From SAR92 bacterium BACL16 MAG-120619-bin48 (GTDB taxonomy: Bacteria; Pseudomonadota; Gammaproteobacteria; Pseudomonadales; Porticoccaceae), in contig LIDE01000034.1 of NCBI GenBank assembly GCA_001438605.1, positions 1 to 37,690 on the forward strand: 37,690 nucleotides of DNA, given 5' to 3'. The translations under genes were made by a program, and so were the position numbers. Positions 1 through 9,074 of this stretch are shown in pieces. Each line of letters begins with the position of its first letter. The first letter of the stretch is position 1. The notes under the pieces are model-generated. The model saw nothing but the letters and a program-made list of their open reading frames with translations, searched no databases and was not told where the DNA came from.

Positions 1-1209
1 AATGATAAAGGTGGAAAAAATTGCGACTATACATAGCGCTATGAGCAGATTCCAGCCAGTTGTGTAGCTATCGGAAGCGTCTCTCATACTGGCCATAACT
101 CTAGTCCCAAGTCCTCCGGCTAGAGAATCTATCATGACAATTATAGCCAGTATCTTGCCATAGGAGTTGCCAGCGTAATGTTCGGCAATTAAAAGCTGGA
201 TCGTGGTGAAAGCACCGCTAAAACCAATTCCTCCGATGACTGCATAGGCGAATAGCATCGTCACGTCATCCGCATTTAGTGAGCGAATAATCAATAATCC
301 AACGGTAAGTAATAAGATGGATGCGATCATCGACAATTCTTTATTCAGATGGTCACCGAGCCAGCCGAAGCTAAATTTGCCGATAACAGAACATCCAAAA
401 AAGGCCGAAAAAACCATCGGCAATAGCTTGGAATCAATGCCTACATCTAAGACTAAGTGGAGTGATTGATGCTGCGTTAAGGCAATCACCGTGAACCATA
501 TGGCACCTGTCGCAATTAGGACAAAATAGAATGTTGGGGTTTTAATTGCCGCTCTCAATGTGGGCCCCTGTAGAGTCAGTGGAGGCGCTTGGTTAATGGG
601 TTCTGCGTTACCCCTTATGTCAGAGTTATTCGGTTTGTCTAAGAGTAAAAAAATTATTGCCGGGAGTGTCATGCATGCTGCAATGATCGATACAAGGACG
701 ACAGCGTTGCGCCAGCCAAGTGCTTCAATACCGGAACCAAGGATCAATGGGAATATAGCGCCTCCTAAACTGGAAGACATAAGTAATAAGCCAGTAGCTA
801 TGCCTCGCTTGCCGTAGAACCATTTGGTGAGTATGACCATACTAGCGGTCAAGCCGCATAGGGACATGGCAAGACCAAAGACCAAATAGACGGTCACTAG
901 CTGCCACAGTGATGAGATAAAGGAAAAGCACATTAGGCTTAAAACAATGCCGATTGTGCCGACTAACATTATTCGACGCACTGAAAAACGATCAAAGAGC
1001 ACGCCTGCAGGCGGCGAGGTAATGGCGCCAAAGATGGACAAGACAGTTGCCGGCAGGGTCATTTGAGTTATAGTCCAGCCAAATTCGTCAATCAGCGGCG
1101 GGTACAATAAGGGTAGCGTGTGCACGATAATGCCACTGCTTGCGGCATAGATGAGCATTAAACCGAACAAAACGAACCAACGGCGGTATTGTTCAAAAAA
1201 GTTGTTCAT
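1..1209 (-). CDS. MFS transporter, monocarboxylate/oxalate-formate type (3' end outside window)
   Basis: An open frame of 403 codons runs from an ATG at 1209 off the left edge with no stop, so the C-terminus is missing. The protein is a chain of hydrophobic segments with an MFS motif A-like loop (GVLFDRFSVRR, residues 69-79) between the second and third helices, and a long polar loop near the middle. The pattern (short N-terminus, 12 predicted helices, YAASSGIIVHTL in TM1) is typical of carriers for small carboxylates. It is the last visible gene of a minus-strand run that also holds another MFS gene 72 bases upstream. A role in uptake of the substrate or export of an intermediate is inference from context; specificity cannot be read from sequence. 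Confidence 0.85.
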   Translation of the reverse strand, partial: MNNFFEQYRRWFVLFGLMLIYAASSGIIVHTLPLLYPPLIDEFGWTITQMTLPATVLSIFGAITSPPAGVLFDRFSVRRIMLVGTIGIVLSLMCFSFISSLWQLVTVYLVFGLAMSLCGLTASMVILTKWFYGKRGIATGLLLMSSSLGGAIFPLILGSGIEALGWRNAVVLVSIIAACMTLPAIIFLLLDKPNNSDIRGNAEPINQAPPLTLQGPTLRAAIKTPTFYFVLIATGAIWFTVIALTQHQSLHLVLDVGIDSKLLPMVFSAFFGCSVIGKFSFGWLGDHLNKELSMIASILLLTVGLLIIRSLNADDVTMLFAYAVIGGIGFSGAFTTIQLLIAEHYAGNSYGKILAIIVMIDSLAGGLGTRVMASMRDASDSYTTGWNLLIALCIVAIFSTFII

Positions 1210-1281
1210 AAGTACATTGCTCTATATCTGGATCCATCTTTACTGGTTATATTGAGTCGGTAATAGTGCATGTAGCACTGC

Positions 1282-2502
1282 CTAAGTCATCACGGCTAAG
1301 TCATCACCTGACCTACGGTTGGGCAATGCGAACGCTGTCATCGCGGATAGCGCCAATAGTGGGCAAATAATAATACTAAAACCCATCTGCCAGCCAACGG
1401 AACCCACTACAAATGGAACAATCAAGGGGAATACTGCGAAACCCAGACTCAACGGGGCCGAAGCGCAAACCGATAGGGCGCTGGCCCGGACTTCTTCGGG
1501 AAATATTTCTGCAATCAAGACCGGCAATACGGCAAGGGAACCATAAAACAATGCAGCGGTTAAGCCATACCAAATAGTGTCAGCAGTGCGGCTTTCCGAA
1601 AACCATAGCAGACCAATCAGGGCAATGGTTCCCCCTAGTGCCCATATAATAAAGACGGAGCGGCGGGTCAAAAGATACTCGCCAACGAAAGCTGCCAACA
1701 GGTAGCCGCCAATGCCAATAAAATTTGACATGCCCACTAGGCTAGCGGCGTCCGACTGTGAGTAACCTCGTACCTCAGCGAAAAACGTTGGGAAATAAAA
1801 TGCTGAGCCAGCATAGGCGCCTCCGAAAGCAAAATAGGTTGCGATACTGGCCAGTGAACTCTTGCGGTAAGGGGCTGAAAAAAGCACGCGTACCTTACCT
1901 TTAATAGGGGAGTTTGCGCCTGCCAAAATAATCCCCGGTGTATCTCGGAGTAACCAATGAAAGAGACCGGCCAAGGGAACCACAAGAAAGGCTGCGAAAC
2001 ACATAGCACGCCAACCATAATCGGCCAGAAGGGGTACCGCAAAAAGCGATGCTATAAACCAGCCTAGAGGATAACCACATTGCAAAACACCCATGGCCAT
2101 TCCGCGCATTTTGGGTTTGACATTTTCCACGACATAGGCACTTGTGATAGGTGATAGGCCTGTACTGAAACCAAAACCTAATGCCCGAAAGATGGTCAAC
2201 ATGACAATGCCGCCGGCCAACCCCTGAAAGCCAACTAGCAGTGCAGACACTGCCAGATAAAGGCTCAATATGGGGCCGCGTCCAAAACGATCCGCTGCAA
2301 TACCTATGAACAGGAGCATGATAGAGGCAATAACAAACGAGATGGTTAAAATTATTCCTGCAGCTTCTAAGGGCAGGTTAAACTCTTTAAGAATTCCTGG
2401 AATGGCGTAACCAAAGAACGCCTGATCCATATTAGTTAACGTCCAAGCAAGGAAGCTGATCACTAATATTTTAGTATTTGTTTTGGTAGTAGATTGGGAC
2501 AT
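1282..2502 (-). CDS. MFS transporter, aromatic-acid/organic-anion type
   Basis: Inner-membrane carrier of about 406 residues with 12 hydrophobic segments. Visible marks are TNMDQAFFGYAIP in TM1, the motif A loop AADRFGRGP between TM2 and TM3, and a central RDTPG loop. I place the start at the ATG at 2502, because an AAGAGG Shine-Dalgarno sits 7 bases upstream; a GTG at 2538 would extend it by 12 residues (MALPKLRHKRPI) without a comparable site. It lies 91 bases downstream of an FAD monooxygenase on the same strand, a common pairing of an aromatic-acid carrier with its hydroxylase. The pairing supports, but does not prove, import of the monooxygenase substrate. Confidence 0.85.
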   Translation of the reverse strand: MSQSTTKTNTKILVISFLAWTLTNMDQAFFGYAIPGILKEFNLPLEAAGIILTISFVIASIMLLFIGIAADRFGRGPILSLYLAVSALLVGFQGLAGGIVMLTIFRALGFGFSTGLSPITSAYVVENVKPKMRGMAMGVLQCGYPLGWFIASLFAVPLLADYGWRAMCFAAFLVVPLAGLFHWLLRDTPGIILAGANSPIKGKVRVLFSAPYRKSSLASIATYFAFGGAYAGSAFYFPTFFAEVRGYSQSDAASLVGMSNFIGIGGYLLAAFVGEYLLTRRSVFIIWALGGTIALIGLLWFSESRTADTIWYGLTAALFYGSLAVLPVLIAEIFPEEVRASALSVCASAPLSLGFAVFPLIVPFVVGSVGWQMGFSIIICPLLALSAMTAFALPNRRSGDDLAVMT

Positions 2503-2593
2503 TATTGGCCTCTTATGTCTTAGTTTAGGTAAAGCCACCGAGCCTTAAATATGCCTGTTTGGTTACCCGGCTCTATTCTGTATTCTTTTGGCT

Positions 2594-3769
2594 TTAAATT
2601 ACAGCGGTCCTAGGGTCATAATCCATCGCATTGCCGAGTCCTGAAGAAGGCCCCATGGCTCGTTTTGCGGGATCGTTGTGCATATAGGATTCTGCCCGCT
2701 CTAGGGAGATCTGTTGAATGTGATTGGTTCGTGCCATACGCGCCCGCTGATATCTCTCCAGCGCGCTTTGCCAATTATCATTTTCGGCCTCAAAACATCT
2801 CGCTAGAATAAGTGAATCTTCAATTGCCATAGCGGCCCCCATGCCAAAAAATGGCGTCGTGGGGTGTGCAGCGTCTCCCAGCAGGCACACTCGGCCATTG
2901 ATCCAATTATTTAGTGGCGCGCGAGTAAATAGGGCCCATCGCATACATTTATCCGATGGCGTGGCTAGAATAATGTCCGAGACGTTTTGGTGCCATTCAG
3001 AAAATTGTGCGGCGACTTCGGACACGTCAGCGGGCTCCGCCCAGCTTTCTGAGAGGAAGTCATCTTTCCTGGCAATTGCGACGTAGTTAATCAGATCACC
3101 ATTTCTGACAGGGTAACGAACAAATAATTTATCATTAGATGAATAAGTGGCGAATTGGGGATCTAGCGCAATATCCTTTACCAGCGTTCGATCGACCAAC
3201 CCACGCCAGGCAACAAATCCCGTAAAATTAGCGGGCTCTGACGAATATAGGCGCTCCCTTACCGCCGATTTAAGGCCGTCAGCACCGATAACTATATCGC
3301 AATGATCAACCTGTCCATTGGCAAACGATAGTTTCACCTGTGAAGTACCTTGGCTGATGTCCTGCAGTCTGTGATCGAGGTTAAGGCAACTGTCTGCGTC
3401 TATCAATGAGGCTGCCAGTAATTTGTGTAGGTCGGCTCTGTGTACCTGTCGGCTGGCAATGACATTGCTGCTTAGAGTCTCTTTTTGATCACGCGGTTCG
3501 TAAACCAGAATATCACCGCTTAGATGATCAATCACACCCATATTAGCGCAGGGGCTATCCAGAGCGGCCAATTGCTCACCTAGCCCTAAGGCTTCAAAAA
3601 CCCGGGCGGCATTTTTACTAATTGTGAGGCCTGCTCCAACCTCAGCAAGTTTTTCTGCCTGCTCATAAATAACCACCTGCATGCCGCGCTGCTGAAGTGC
3701 GATTGCTGTTGTAAGCCCACCTATACCTGCGCCTACAATACCGATTTTTAAGCTATTCGAAACGGACAT
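2594..3769 (-). CDS. FAD-dependent aromatic-ring monooxygenase (salicylate/6-hydroxynicotinate hydroxylase-like)
   Basis: Class A flavoprotein monooxygenase of 391 residues, full length for the family. The three diagnostic motifs are present: the dinucleotide fold GAGIGG (residues 13-18), the DG motif around D164-G165 (DIVIGADGLKSAV), and the FAD-ribityl GD motif GDAAHP (298-303). Enzymes of this group (NahG, NicC, 3-hydroxybenzoate 6-hydroxylase) use NAD(P)H and O2 to hydroxylate an aromatic or heteroaromatic acid. An AGGAAG Shine-Dalgarno lies 7 bases before the ATG at 3769. It heads a minus-strand pair with the MFS carrier at 1282-2502. The exact substrate is not decidable; the coexistence of an isochorismatase-type amidase elsewhere makes a NicC-like role possible, but that is inference. 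Confidence 0.85.
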   Translation of the reverse strand: MSVSNSLKIGIVGAGIGGLTTAIALQQRGMQVVIYEQAEKLAEVGAGLTISKNAARVFEALGLGEQLAALDSPCANMGVIDHLSGDILVYEPRDQKETLSSNVIASRQVHRADLHKLLAASLIDADSCLNLDHRLQDISQGTSQVKLSFANGQVDHCDIVIGADGLKSAVRERLYSSEPANFTGFVAWRGLVDRTLVKDIALDPQFATYSSNDKLFVRYPVRNGDLINYVAIARKDDFLSESWAEPADVSEVAAQFSEWHQNVSDIILATPSDKCMRWALFTRAPLNNWINGRVCLLGDAAHPTTPFFGMGAAMAIEDSLILARCFEAENDNWQSALERYQRARMARTNHIQQISLERAESYMHNDPAKRAMGPSSGLGNAMDYDPRTAVI

Positions 3770-4042
3770 ATGTCACTTCCTAGGGCTGTTCAGCCTGTCG
3801 TATATTTGAATATATTTGATAGATTAGAATTTCGCTTTCGGGGGCACTTTTACGTTGGTAGTTAGACACATTGGAACTGGAATCAATAGCTCTGAAGCCA
3901 ATGCCCATTGTTCTGTCAACGGCTTCCGTCTGCTTTGTACTGGCACTGGAGCGCCTATCCGAAGCTCCAAGCCAATACAGGCGATGCCTACTTTGGATGT
4001 CGGCTATGGGTTGATAGACCGCGAAAACAGACTCCCCATGGT
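3770..4042. other. Gap between NmrA-like and monooxygenase genes, no supported gene
   Basis: This 273-base gap lies upstream of the monooxygenase ATG. It has an AT-rich stretch at about 3801-3832 with the repeated octamer ATATTTGA, suitable for a promoter. An 88-codon frame on the minus strand begins at a TTG overlapping the upstream stop, but its composition is not protein-like and I recognise nothing in it. I treat it as non-coding or decayed sequence. Confidence 0.4.
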
Positions 4043-4900
4043 TCAACGAATAAACGCAGGTTTATGACGCGCAACAAATCCTCGGACATCGGTCAGTGGC
4101 CTGCCTAGAATATCTTCAGCATCGCTGGTAGTCGATTCTAGAGCGCCATTGGCTATTTCCTTAAACAGTAGCGAAACCGCCTCGACATGCCAAGGGCTAG
4201 GGATTGTCCTGGCTAGGAGAGCATGGAAATCGTCATGGGACTGCTCGTTGTAGGTTACTAATTTACCTAATTCGTTTGAGATTAGCTCGGCCACTTCGTG
4301 GAAGTCTAAAAGTGTCCCACCCGTTAGCTTTCGAACTGAGGATGTCTCTGGGATACTTGAAGCAATTATACCGGCAATCTCGCCAACATCGTTCGCATCT
4401 ATAATTCCAGTTTTTGCCTTACCTAAAGGAAGTGAAAATTGATCAGACATTTTAATTGATTGGGCAAACAGCATTAGGTTTTGCATAAAGAAATTCGGCC
4501 GTAAGAAGGTATAGGTAAGGCCTATTTCCTCAATGTATTTTTCGACCTTAAAATGCACGACAGGGATAGGCGCGGTGGCGGTAGGGCTTGCCTCCATAGA
4601 CGATATTTTGACGATATGCTGTACACCCGCGGCGGCACTCTCTCGGGCGATGAGGCACTCAGCTTCCAATTGGTGAGGCCCGTTACCGGTCACTAGCAGA
4701 ACCGTACTTACTCCCTTTAAGGTGTTCTTTATCAGAGTATCATCGGAGATATCACCCTCAATAATATCGGCGCCTAGCGCGGCTAGATCGATGGCTTTAG
4801 CTGAATCACGTGTTAGGCCTTTAACGTCCAGCCCATGTTTAAGTAAGTAACGAGCGGCACTCGAGCCAACCCTTCCGGTTATACCGGTAATAAAGATCAT
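4043..4900 (-). CDS. NmrA-like NAD(P)-binding atypical SDR
   Basis: Rossmann-fold protein of 285 residues opening with the atypical SDR nucleotide motif TGITGRVG (residues 5-12). It has an NmrA-type layout: ITGxTGxVG, a basic residue after beta-2 (LTRD) and no clear YxxxK catalytic pair. That places it with NmrA/quinone-oxidoreductase-2-like proteins, which act as NAD(P)H-dependent reductases or redox sensors. The start is the ATG at 4900, with only a weak upstream purine tract. It lies between an MFS gene and the monooxygenase on the same strand, with gaps of 132 and 273 bases, so it may be its own unit. A CATAACATTA motif shared with other promoter regions of the window sits about 90 bases upstream. 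Confidence 0.8.
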   Translation of the reverse strand: MIFITGITGRVGSSAARYLLKHGLDVKGLTRDSAKAIDLAALGADIIEGDISDDTLIKNTLKGVSTVLLVTGNGPHQLEAECLIARESAAAGVQHIVKISSMEASPTATAPIPVVHFKVEKYIEEIGLTYTFLRPNFFMQNLMLFAQSIKMSDQFSLPLGKAKTGIIDANDVGEIAGIIASSIPETSSVRKLTGGTLLDFHEVAELISNELGKLVTYNEQSHDDFHALLARTIPSPWHVEAVSLLFKEIANGALESTTSDAEDILGRPLTDVRGFVARHKPAFIR

Positions 4901-4989
4901 AGTTTTCTGGGCCTGTTATCGTCAGCGGTGGTTTCAATCTAAATGTTTGAGTCGTCCCATTAGGGCCTTTTCAAGTTATGACATATTAC

Positions 4990-5007
4990 CATAACATTAG
5001 CTCAATA
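4990..5007. promoter_or_regulatory. Recurring promoter-region motif, copy A
   Basis: CATAACATTAG followed by nnCAATA, 90 bases upstream of the NmrA-like gene. A near-identical copy (ATAACATTAGnnCAATA) is at 35469-35486, and related 10-mers occur in three other intergenic regions. It could be an operator, or only an AT-rich -10 element. Confidence 0.35.
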
Positions 5008-5032
5008 GTCGCTGTCGATTGCCCGTTTCTCT

Positions 5033-6292
5033 CTATTTTGTAGTCTTTTTCCTGGGCTGGAACGGCTCTATCCGAGGAATAAATAAAGACACAATGATCG
5101 CTGAAACTAGGTGCATAGAGGCCGCAATATAGAACACTGGTTCATAGGATCCTTGATCGACCAGTCGACCGATAATGCTTTGAAAGGCGGCTCCCCCCAA
5201 ACTACCGGCAGCGCCAAAAATACCCCAAACCGTGGCCACTGAAGAACTTGGGTAAAGGTCTGCCGGTAGTGAAAATAGATTGGTGTTCTTCAACTGAATG
5301 GCGAACATTGAGATACAAATTAAGCCTATTAATGCCGTTGTTGTTTCAAGTGCGGCGGCTTGTGACATGCAAATGGCTAGCACTGCTCCCGCCCATATGA
5401 GAATTTTACGCGCTGCGTTTATGCTATAACCTCGATCAATCATAGCTTTACCAGCCCAGCCGCCGCCCAGAGCACCTATATCCGCGGCCACAAACGGAAT
5501 CCAGGCAAACATCGCGATGGCTGGAAGGTCTAGTCCGCGCTCAGTGGTGAGGTAGAGCGGTAGCCAAAAAACCACAAAGTAAAAGGCACCATCACTGACG
5601 AATCGAGAGAGCATGAGACCCCACATGGCAGGCTGTCGGAATAAAGACCCATAGCCATATGCGCTATCCGTATTCTGGGCAGACGGGTGAACCTTCTTGT
5701 CTTTAGTCACATCAGGTTCAGCGTAGACCCGGTGCCAGGCCAATAACCAAACGAACCCGAAAAGCCCAGGCACAATAAACGCCCATTGCCAACCGAACTG
5801 AATAATAAGCCAGATCAAGAGAGGCGGGGCAATAATCGTCCCTAGACCTGTTCCCGCCGTCACAATCCCTACCGCCAACGAGCGCTCGTTGGCAGGAAAC
5901 CACTCTGCAATAGCCTTATTGGCTGCGGGAAAGTTTACCGACTCGCCAATGCCTAGTAAAAACCTAACGCTCAGTAAACTGCGAAATCCCTGAGCAAAAG
6001 CATGAGCCATGCCCGCAATACTCCAAAGTATCACGGCAAAAGTTAATGCCTTGCGAGTGCCAATTTTATCAATTATTGGGCCGCCAAATAGTTGTCCCAG
6101 AGCATAGGCCACCAAAAAACCTGCTGAAATATCGCCATAATCACTAGCCGTGAGAGAAAATAATTTGGTCAGTGTCGGAGCGGCCACGCTCAGAGCCAGC
6201 CGATCCATATAGTTGATGGTGGTAATGAGGCACAGTAGTCCCGCGATTTGCCATTTGCGCTGCCGCCACCAGCGCACGCTACCGTGTTTCAC
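5033..6292 (-). CDS. MFS transporter, anion:cation symporter (ACS) family
   Basis: Carrier of 419 residues with the ACS signature in TM1 (NYMDRLALSVAAP), the motif A region GGPIIDKIGTRKA and the ACS block RFLLGIGESVNFPAANKAIAEWFP in short form (LLGIGESVNFPAANK). ACS carriers import organic anions such as hexuronates, tartrate, phthalate or 4-hydroxyphenylacetate with protons. The start is a GTG at 6292 that overlaps the stop of the upstream VOC gene by four bases (GTGA), so the two are very probably translationally coupled and used together. The protein ends in a basic tail (PRKKTTK), normal for a cytoplasmic C-terminus. The substrate is unknown. Confidence 0.88.
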   Translation of the reverse strand: MKHGSVRWWRQRKWQIAGLLCLITTINYMDRLALSVAAPTLTKLFSLTASDYGDISAGFLVAYALGQLFGGPIIDKIGTRKALTFAVILWSIAGMAHAFAQGFRSLLSVRFLLGIGESVNFPAANKAIAEWFPANERSLAVGIVTAGTGLGTIIAPPLLIWLIIQFGWQWAFIVPGLFGFVWLLAWHRVYAEPDVTKDKKVHPSAQNTDSAYGYGSLFRQPAMWGLMLSRFVSDGAFYFVVFWLPLYLTTERGLDLPAIAMFAWIPFVAADIGALGGGWAGKAMIDRGYSINAARKILIWAGAVLAICMSQAAALETTTALIGLICISMFAIQLKNTNLFSLPADLYPSSSVATVWGIFGAAGSLGGAAFQSIIGRLVDQGSYEPVFYIAASMHLVSAIIVSLFIPRIEPFQPRKKTTK

Positions 6293-7212
6293 GATGCTGT
6301 CATCAGGTCAATGCGCATGCCCGCGGGGGTATAAAGTGTCCAGTACTCACCGCTACCAGCAAGGGTACTTAATCGGCCGCGATGGATTACTAAGCTGCCT
6401 CCGGCTGAGGCTTGTAAGGCTATTTCAGCGGCATCGGTGGTTTTAAAGCAGACCTGATGCAGGCCACAGTTTGGCAGTGCCGCACGCGAAAAGAGGCTGT
6501 CGCCGACCACGCCGACATATTGAACGAGTTCCAGTTGGGCTTCGCAGTCGCCTTTACGACCCCAGATACTGACCTCCAGTCCGGCGCCAGAGGGCAGTCC
6601 TATCATTTGTTCTATCGCCTCACCATCAAAGAAATTATCGGTGAGCAGTTCGAGTTTGAGTATCTCCTGATAGAACCGCTTTTCTTCCACCACGTTAGGC
6701 ACCACAGTGATAATCGGGCCTATAGCCCCAAACCCTAGTGCATTGGTGACTATGGCCTGATCCGGCAATTCCAGCAGTACCAGATTAATGTCGTCGTGTA
6801 TCCCAATGTGCATCTCACAAAATCGCGTTCCATCTTCAGCGGTAACCACACTGTGCTTGGGACTGCGGAAAATATAGCCCAATGCTTTTAGGGCCTTGAT
6901 ACGTTGTCCAATATCGGTCACATAGACATCAATGTTCTTAGGGCAGGCATCAAAAACGGCGGCGCCAGCTCTTACCGATGGTCCGGGCTCATGCATTTCA
7001 ACCAGATGCAAATAACCACAGGTGGTGTTGGGAGCCCCGATAAAAGCCTGTCGCTTAACTGCGCAGGCATCAAGTGACCACTGCTGGGCTAAGTCGACAT
7101 CCGCTCCTTCGGTTGCTGCGACAACTTCGTAGCCTACGGCCTCGATCCAGAACTCGAGCGCCGAGTCAAGATTGGCAACCCCCATGGTTGCCGCGTGCCA
7201 CTGACTTATCAT
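6289..7212 (-). CDS. Two-domain VOC protein (glyoxalase/extradiol dioxygenase fold)
   Basis: Protein of 307 residues with two tandem VOC modules. The first begins HAATMGVANLDSALEFWIEAVGYEVV; the second begins at about residue 165 with IGPIITVVPNVVEEKRFYQ. The family uses a divalent metal held by His/Glu residues at module edges; candidates here are H6 in QWHAAT, the HLVE segment and GLHQVCF in module two. I choose the ATG at 7212, where AAAGG lies 8 bases upstream; an in-frame extension to 7293 (27 residues, SNHRFYF-rich) lacks family similarity. It is coupled by GTGA overlap to the ACS transporter. The reaction is not known; ring cleavage, isomerisation or lyase chemistry are all possible. 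Confidence 0.8.
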   Translation of the reverse strand: MISQWHAATMGVANLDSALEFWIEAVGYEVVAATEGADVDLAQQWSLDACAVKRQAFIGAPNTTCGYLHLVEMHEPGPSVRAGAAVFDACPKNIDVYVTDIGQRIKALKALGYIFRSPKHSVVTAEDGTRFCEMHIGIHDDINLVLLELPDQAIVTNALGFGAIGPIITVVPNVVEEKRFYQEILKLELLTDNFFDGEAIEQMIGLPSGAGLEVSIWGRKGDCEAQLELVQYVGVVGDSLFSRAALPNCGLHQVCFKTTDAAEIALQASAGGSLVIHRGRLSTLAGSGEYWTLYTPAGMRIDLMTAS

Positions 7213-7352
7213 TGATATACCTTTATATTGTTTGTCATTTTGTATGGTAAAGTAAAAGCGATGGTTTGAATACAAACTGAAGCCTAATCTCACATTGAAT
7301 AATGTATCTTCACTTTGCCATATTTTTTTTTACAAAAAGAGGTACCTGACAA

Positions 7353-7904
7353 TTGATCGACAGTATTTTCCCCGTGAAGGACAAGTCCGAGCTGTCCGAA
7401 TCCATGCAGCGGGCATTCGACAAGTCGTTATCCCGGCGGGGGGAGGCAAAGCTGATAAGTGCTATGGGCCATTCTCCCGCTCTGTTTGATTGGTACATGG
7501 ATGATTTTTATAAAAAACTTTTTTATGAAGGCAGCGCCCCGGTTATTTATAAGGAACTAGGTCGCTTACGACTTTCTGAGGTACATGGCTGCCGGTCATG
7601 TAACCGGGGCAATCGACTTGACGCTGACTCGGCTGGATTATCCTCGGTGAAAATAGCGGTGATTGGTGACGCTGAACACGCAGTGTTCGACGCTGCTGAC
7701 AAAGCGGTGATCGAACTGGCAGACTTGATGTCGCTGCATGCGCATCGCGGTCGCTTATCCCAACCGTTGTATGATGCGCTGGCAGTGCATTTTGATGACG
7801 GTCAAATTTTGGAGCTCGGTCTGGTGTTTTCATTACTTGCCGGTATGGCGCATTTTATGTTCGCTTTTGACATGATCGAGCGAGAGGATAATTGCCGGCT
7901 GTAA
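7353..7904 (+). CDS. AhpD/carboxymuconolactone decarboxylase-like protein
   Basis: Protein of 183 residues with a CRSC pair (C80, C83) at the start of a helical region, the layout of AhpD/CMD-fold proteins, in which CxxC gives peroxidase or thiol-relay activity. Flanking features (ALFDWYMDDFYKKLFYEG before, helical DAADKAVIELADLM after) match the all-alpha fold. The start is TTG at 7353 with AGAGG about 10 bases upstream; no good ATG exists before the helix at residue 19. It is divergent from the VOC/ACS operon across about 140 bases. A true CMD decarboxylase normally lacks the CxxC, so the AhpD-like reading is preferred. Its role in the cluster is unknown. Confidence 0.7.
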   Translation: MIDSIFPVKDKSELSESMQRAFDKSLSRRGEAKLISAMGHSPALFDWYMDDFYKKLFYEGSAPVIYKELGRLRLSEVHGCRSCNRGNRLDADSAGLSSVKIAVIGDAEHAVFDAADKAVIELADLMSLHAHRGRLSQPLYDALAVHFDDGQILELGLVFSLLAGMAHFMFAFDMIEREDNCRL

Positions 7905-8201
7905 TAAGTCCGCAGAGATAAAAATGGTGAGGCATGTTGGTAACGCTTAAATCCCCTTGCTCTATGTTGGTGTTTTCGAGTCTTGTTTTGGTCATGCTTT
8001 ATTCTTTAGTCTGATGCTAGACTATGCAATTTGTTTGAATATGTTGTTGATCGATAGGATAGATTAATGTCGATAGTTCTGCATAATATAAAAAACCAAT
8101 CCGATGCTCAATTATCTATATTAACATCGTTGCTGGTTTAACATTTACTTAGTGCCCGACATTTATAAGTCGAGTCTGTTAATCAATAAAGGAAATTATC
8201 G
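7905..8201. other. Intergenic region, 297 bases
   Basis: AT-rich non-coding spacer between two plus-strand genes. No hairpin followed by a T-run is visible. An AAAGGA Shine-Dalgarno for the next gene lies at its right edge. It probably contains the promoter of the VOC gene at 8202, but I cannot fix the boxes. Confidence 0.4.
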
Positions 8202-9071
8202 ATGATTTTGGAATCGCTGCTAATGGTGAGCGTGCTTGCTGTCGACCTTGATGTCACAGCAATTGCCTATAGGGATCATTTAGGGTATGAGGTCAAGCAG
8301 ACCGGGGTTATTCAGAAAACCTGCGCGGTTCAGATGGGCGATGCGTCTTTAGCAGGTCGGGCCTTTATGAATATGCGGCCACCGAAAGGAGAGCGGGAGG
8401 TCATATTGCGGTTCATCGAAGGTGCTAGCGAGGCTTACAAACCAATGTTGTCGCCGGGGTGGAGTGCCGTTGAGCTGCTGGCTCAGGACCCGAATACATT
8501 GAGCCACCAAATGTCTAACAGCGCATTTACGGTGGTTGGGGAGCCGGCTTATCTGACCGCTGCAAAAAAAATCTTAGCCATGCAAGCCTCTGGGCCATCA
8601 GGGGAGTTGCTGTACCTCACTAAGATGTTTGAGCCCGAAAGTTCGCTACTTAAGCCGACTGCACCGCAGTCGCCCATTGGTAATACTTTTATCATGGTAG
8701 CAGGGAGTTCAGACCTGAAGGCTACCCGAATTTTTCTCGAGGATACCTTCGGAAATTTGGTGACTAATCCGGTGCCATTTAAAATTGATGTGCTGGCGAA
8801 GGCAAGAGGAGATTCATCGGATACCCGTTATCCAATCATGATGTTGAAGTTTTCTGGGCCATTTGGTTTTGAGTTTGATGAATACCGTAAAGCAAGTGAC
8901 AGGCCCCAGGGACCTGGCGGCATCATACTAGTGAGTGCGTCGGTGGATACACTCACTAGCATTAATTCATCCCGGCAATTTGATACTGTTTCTAGTTGCC
9001 CCGGTATTCAGGGGCGCTCTAGCCTAATTCAACTGCCCTCGGGTGCTCTGCTGGAGGTCGTTGCCCCCTGA
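8202..9071 (+). CDS. Two-domain VOC-like protein, paralogue of the gene at 29899
   Basis: Protein of 289 residues with two weak VOC modules (starting near residues 5 and 160). It shares a conserved central block with the protein encoded at 29899-30798: GEPAYL..., AMQASGPSGELLYLT here versus GEPADL..., AMQVVGSAGEVLYLT there. The two are therefore distant paralogues of one subfamily. The Shine-Dalgarno AAAGGA is 8 bases before the ATG. Canonical metal ligands are hard to place; the LEVVAP C-terminus carries a Glu in the position of the last VOC ligand. It is convergent with the next gene, with only three bases between stop codons. Function is unknown; a lyase, isomerase or binding role is possible. 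Confidence 0.7.
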   Translation: MILESLLMVSVLAVDLDVTAIAYRDHLGYEVKQTGVIQKTCAVQMGDASLAGRAFMNMRPPKGEREVILRFIEGASEAYKPMLSPGWSAVELLAQDPNTLSHQMSNSAFTVVGEPAYLTAAKKILAMQASGPSGELLYLTKMFEPESSLLKPTAPQSPIGNTFIMVAGSSDLKATRIFLEDTFGNLVTNPVPFKIDVLAKARGDSSDTRYPIMMLKFSGPFGFEFDEYRKASDRPQGPGGIILVSASVDTLTSINSSRQFDTVSSCPGIQGRSSLIQLPSGALLEVVAP

Positions 9072-9074
9072 CGC

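Noticed and set aside
3780-4046. 88-codon frame on the minus strand between the NmrA-like and monooxygenase genes
   Set aside because: TTG start, no recognisable domain, low-complexity Ser/Arg composition, and it fills the promoter zone of the next gene.
7213-7293. 27-residue extension of the VOC gene
   Set aside because: Not similar to the family; AAAGG supports the ATG at 7212.
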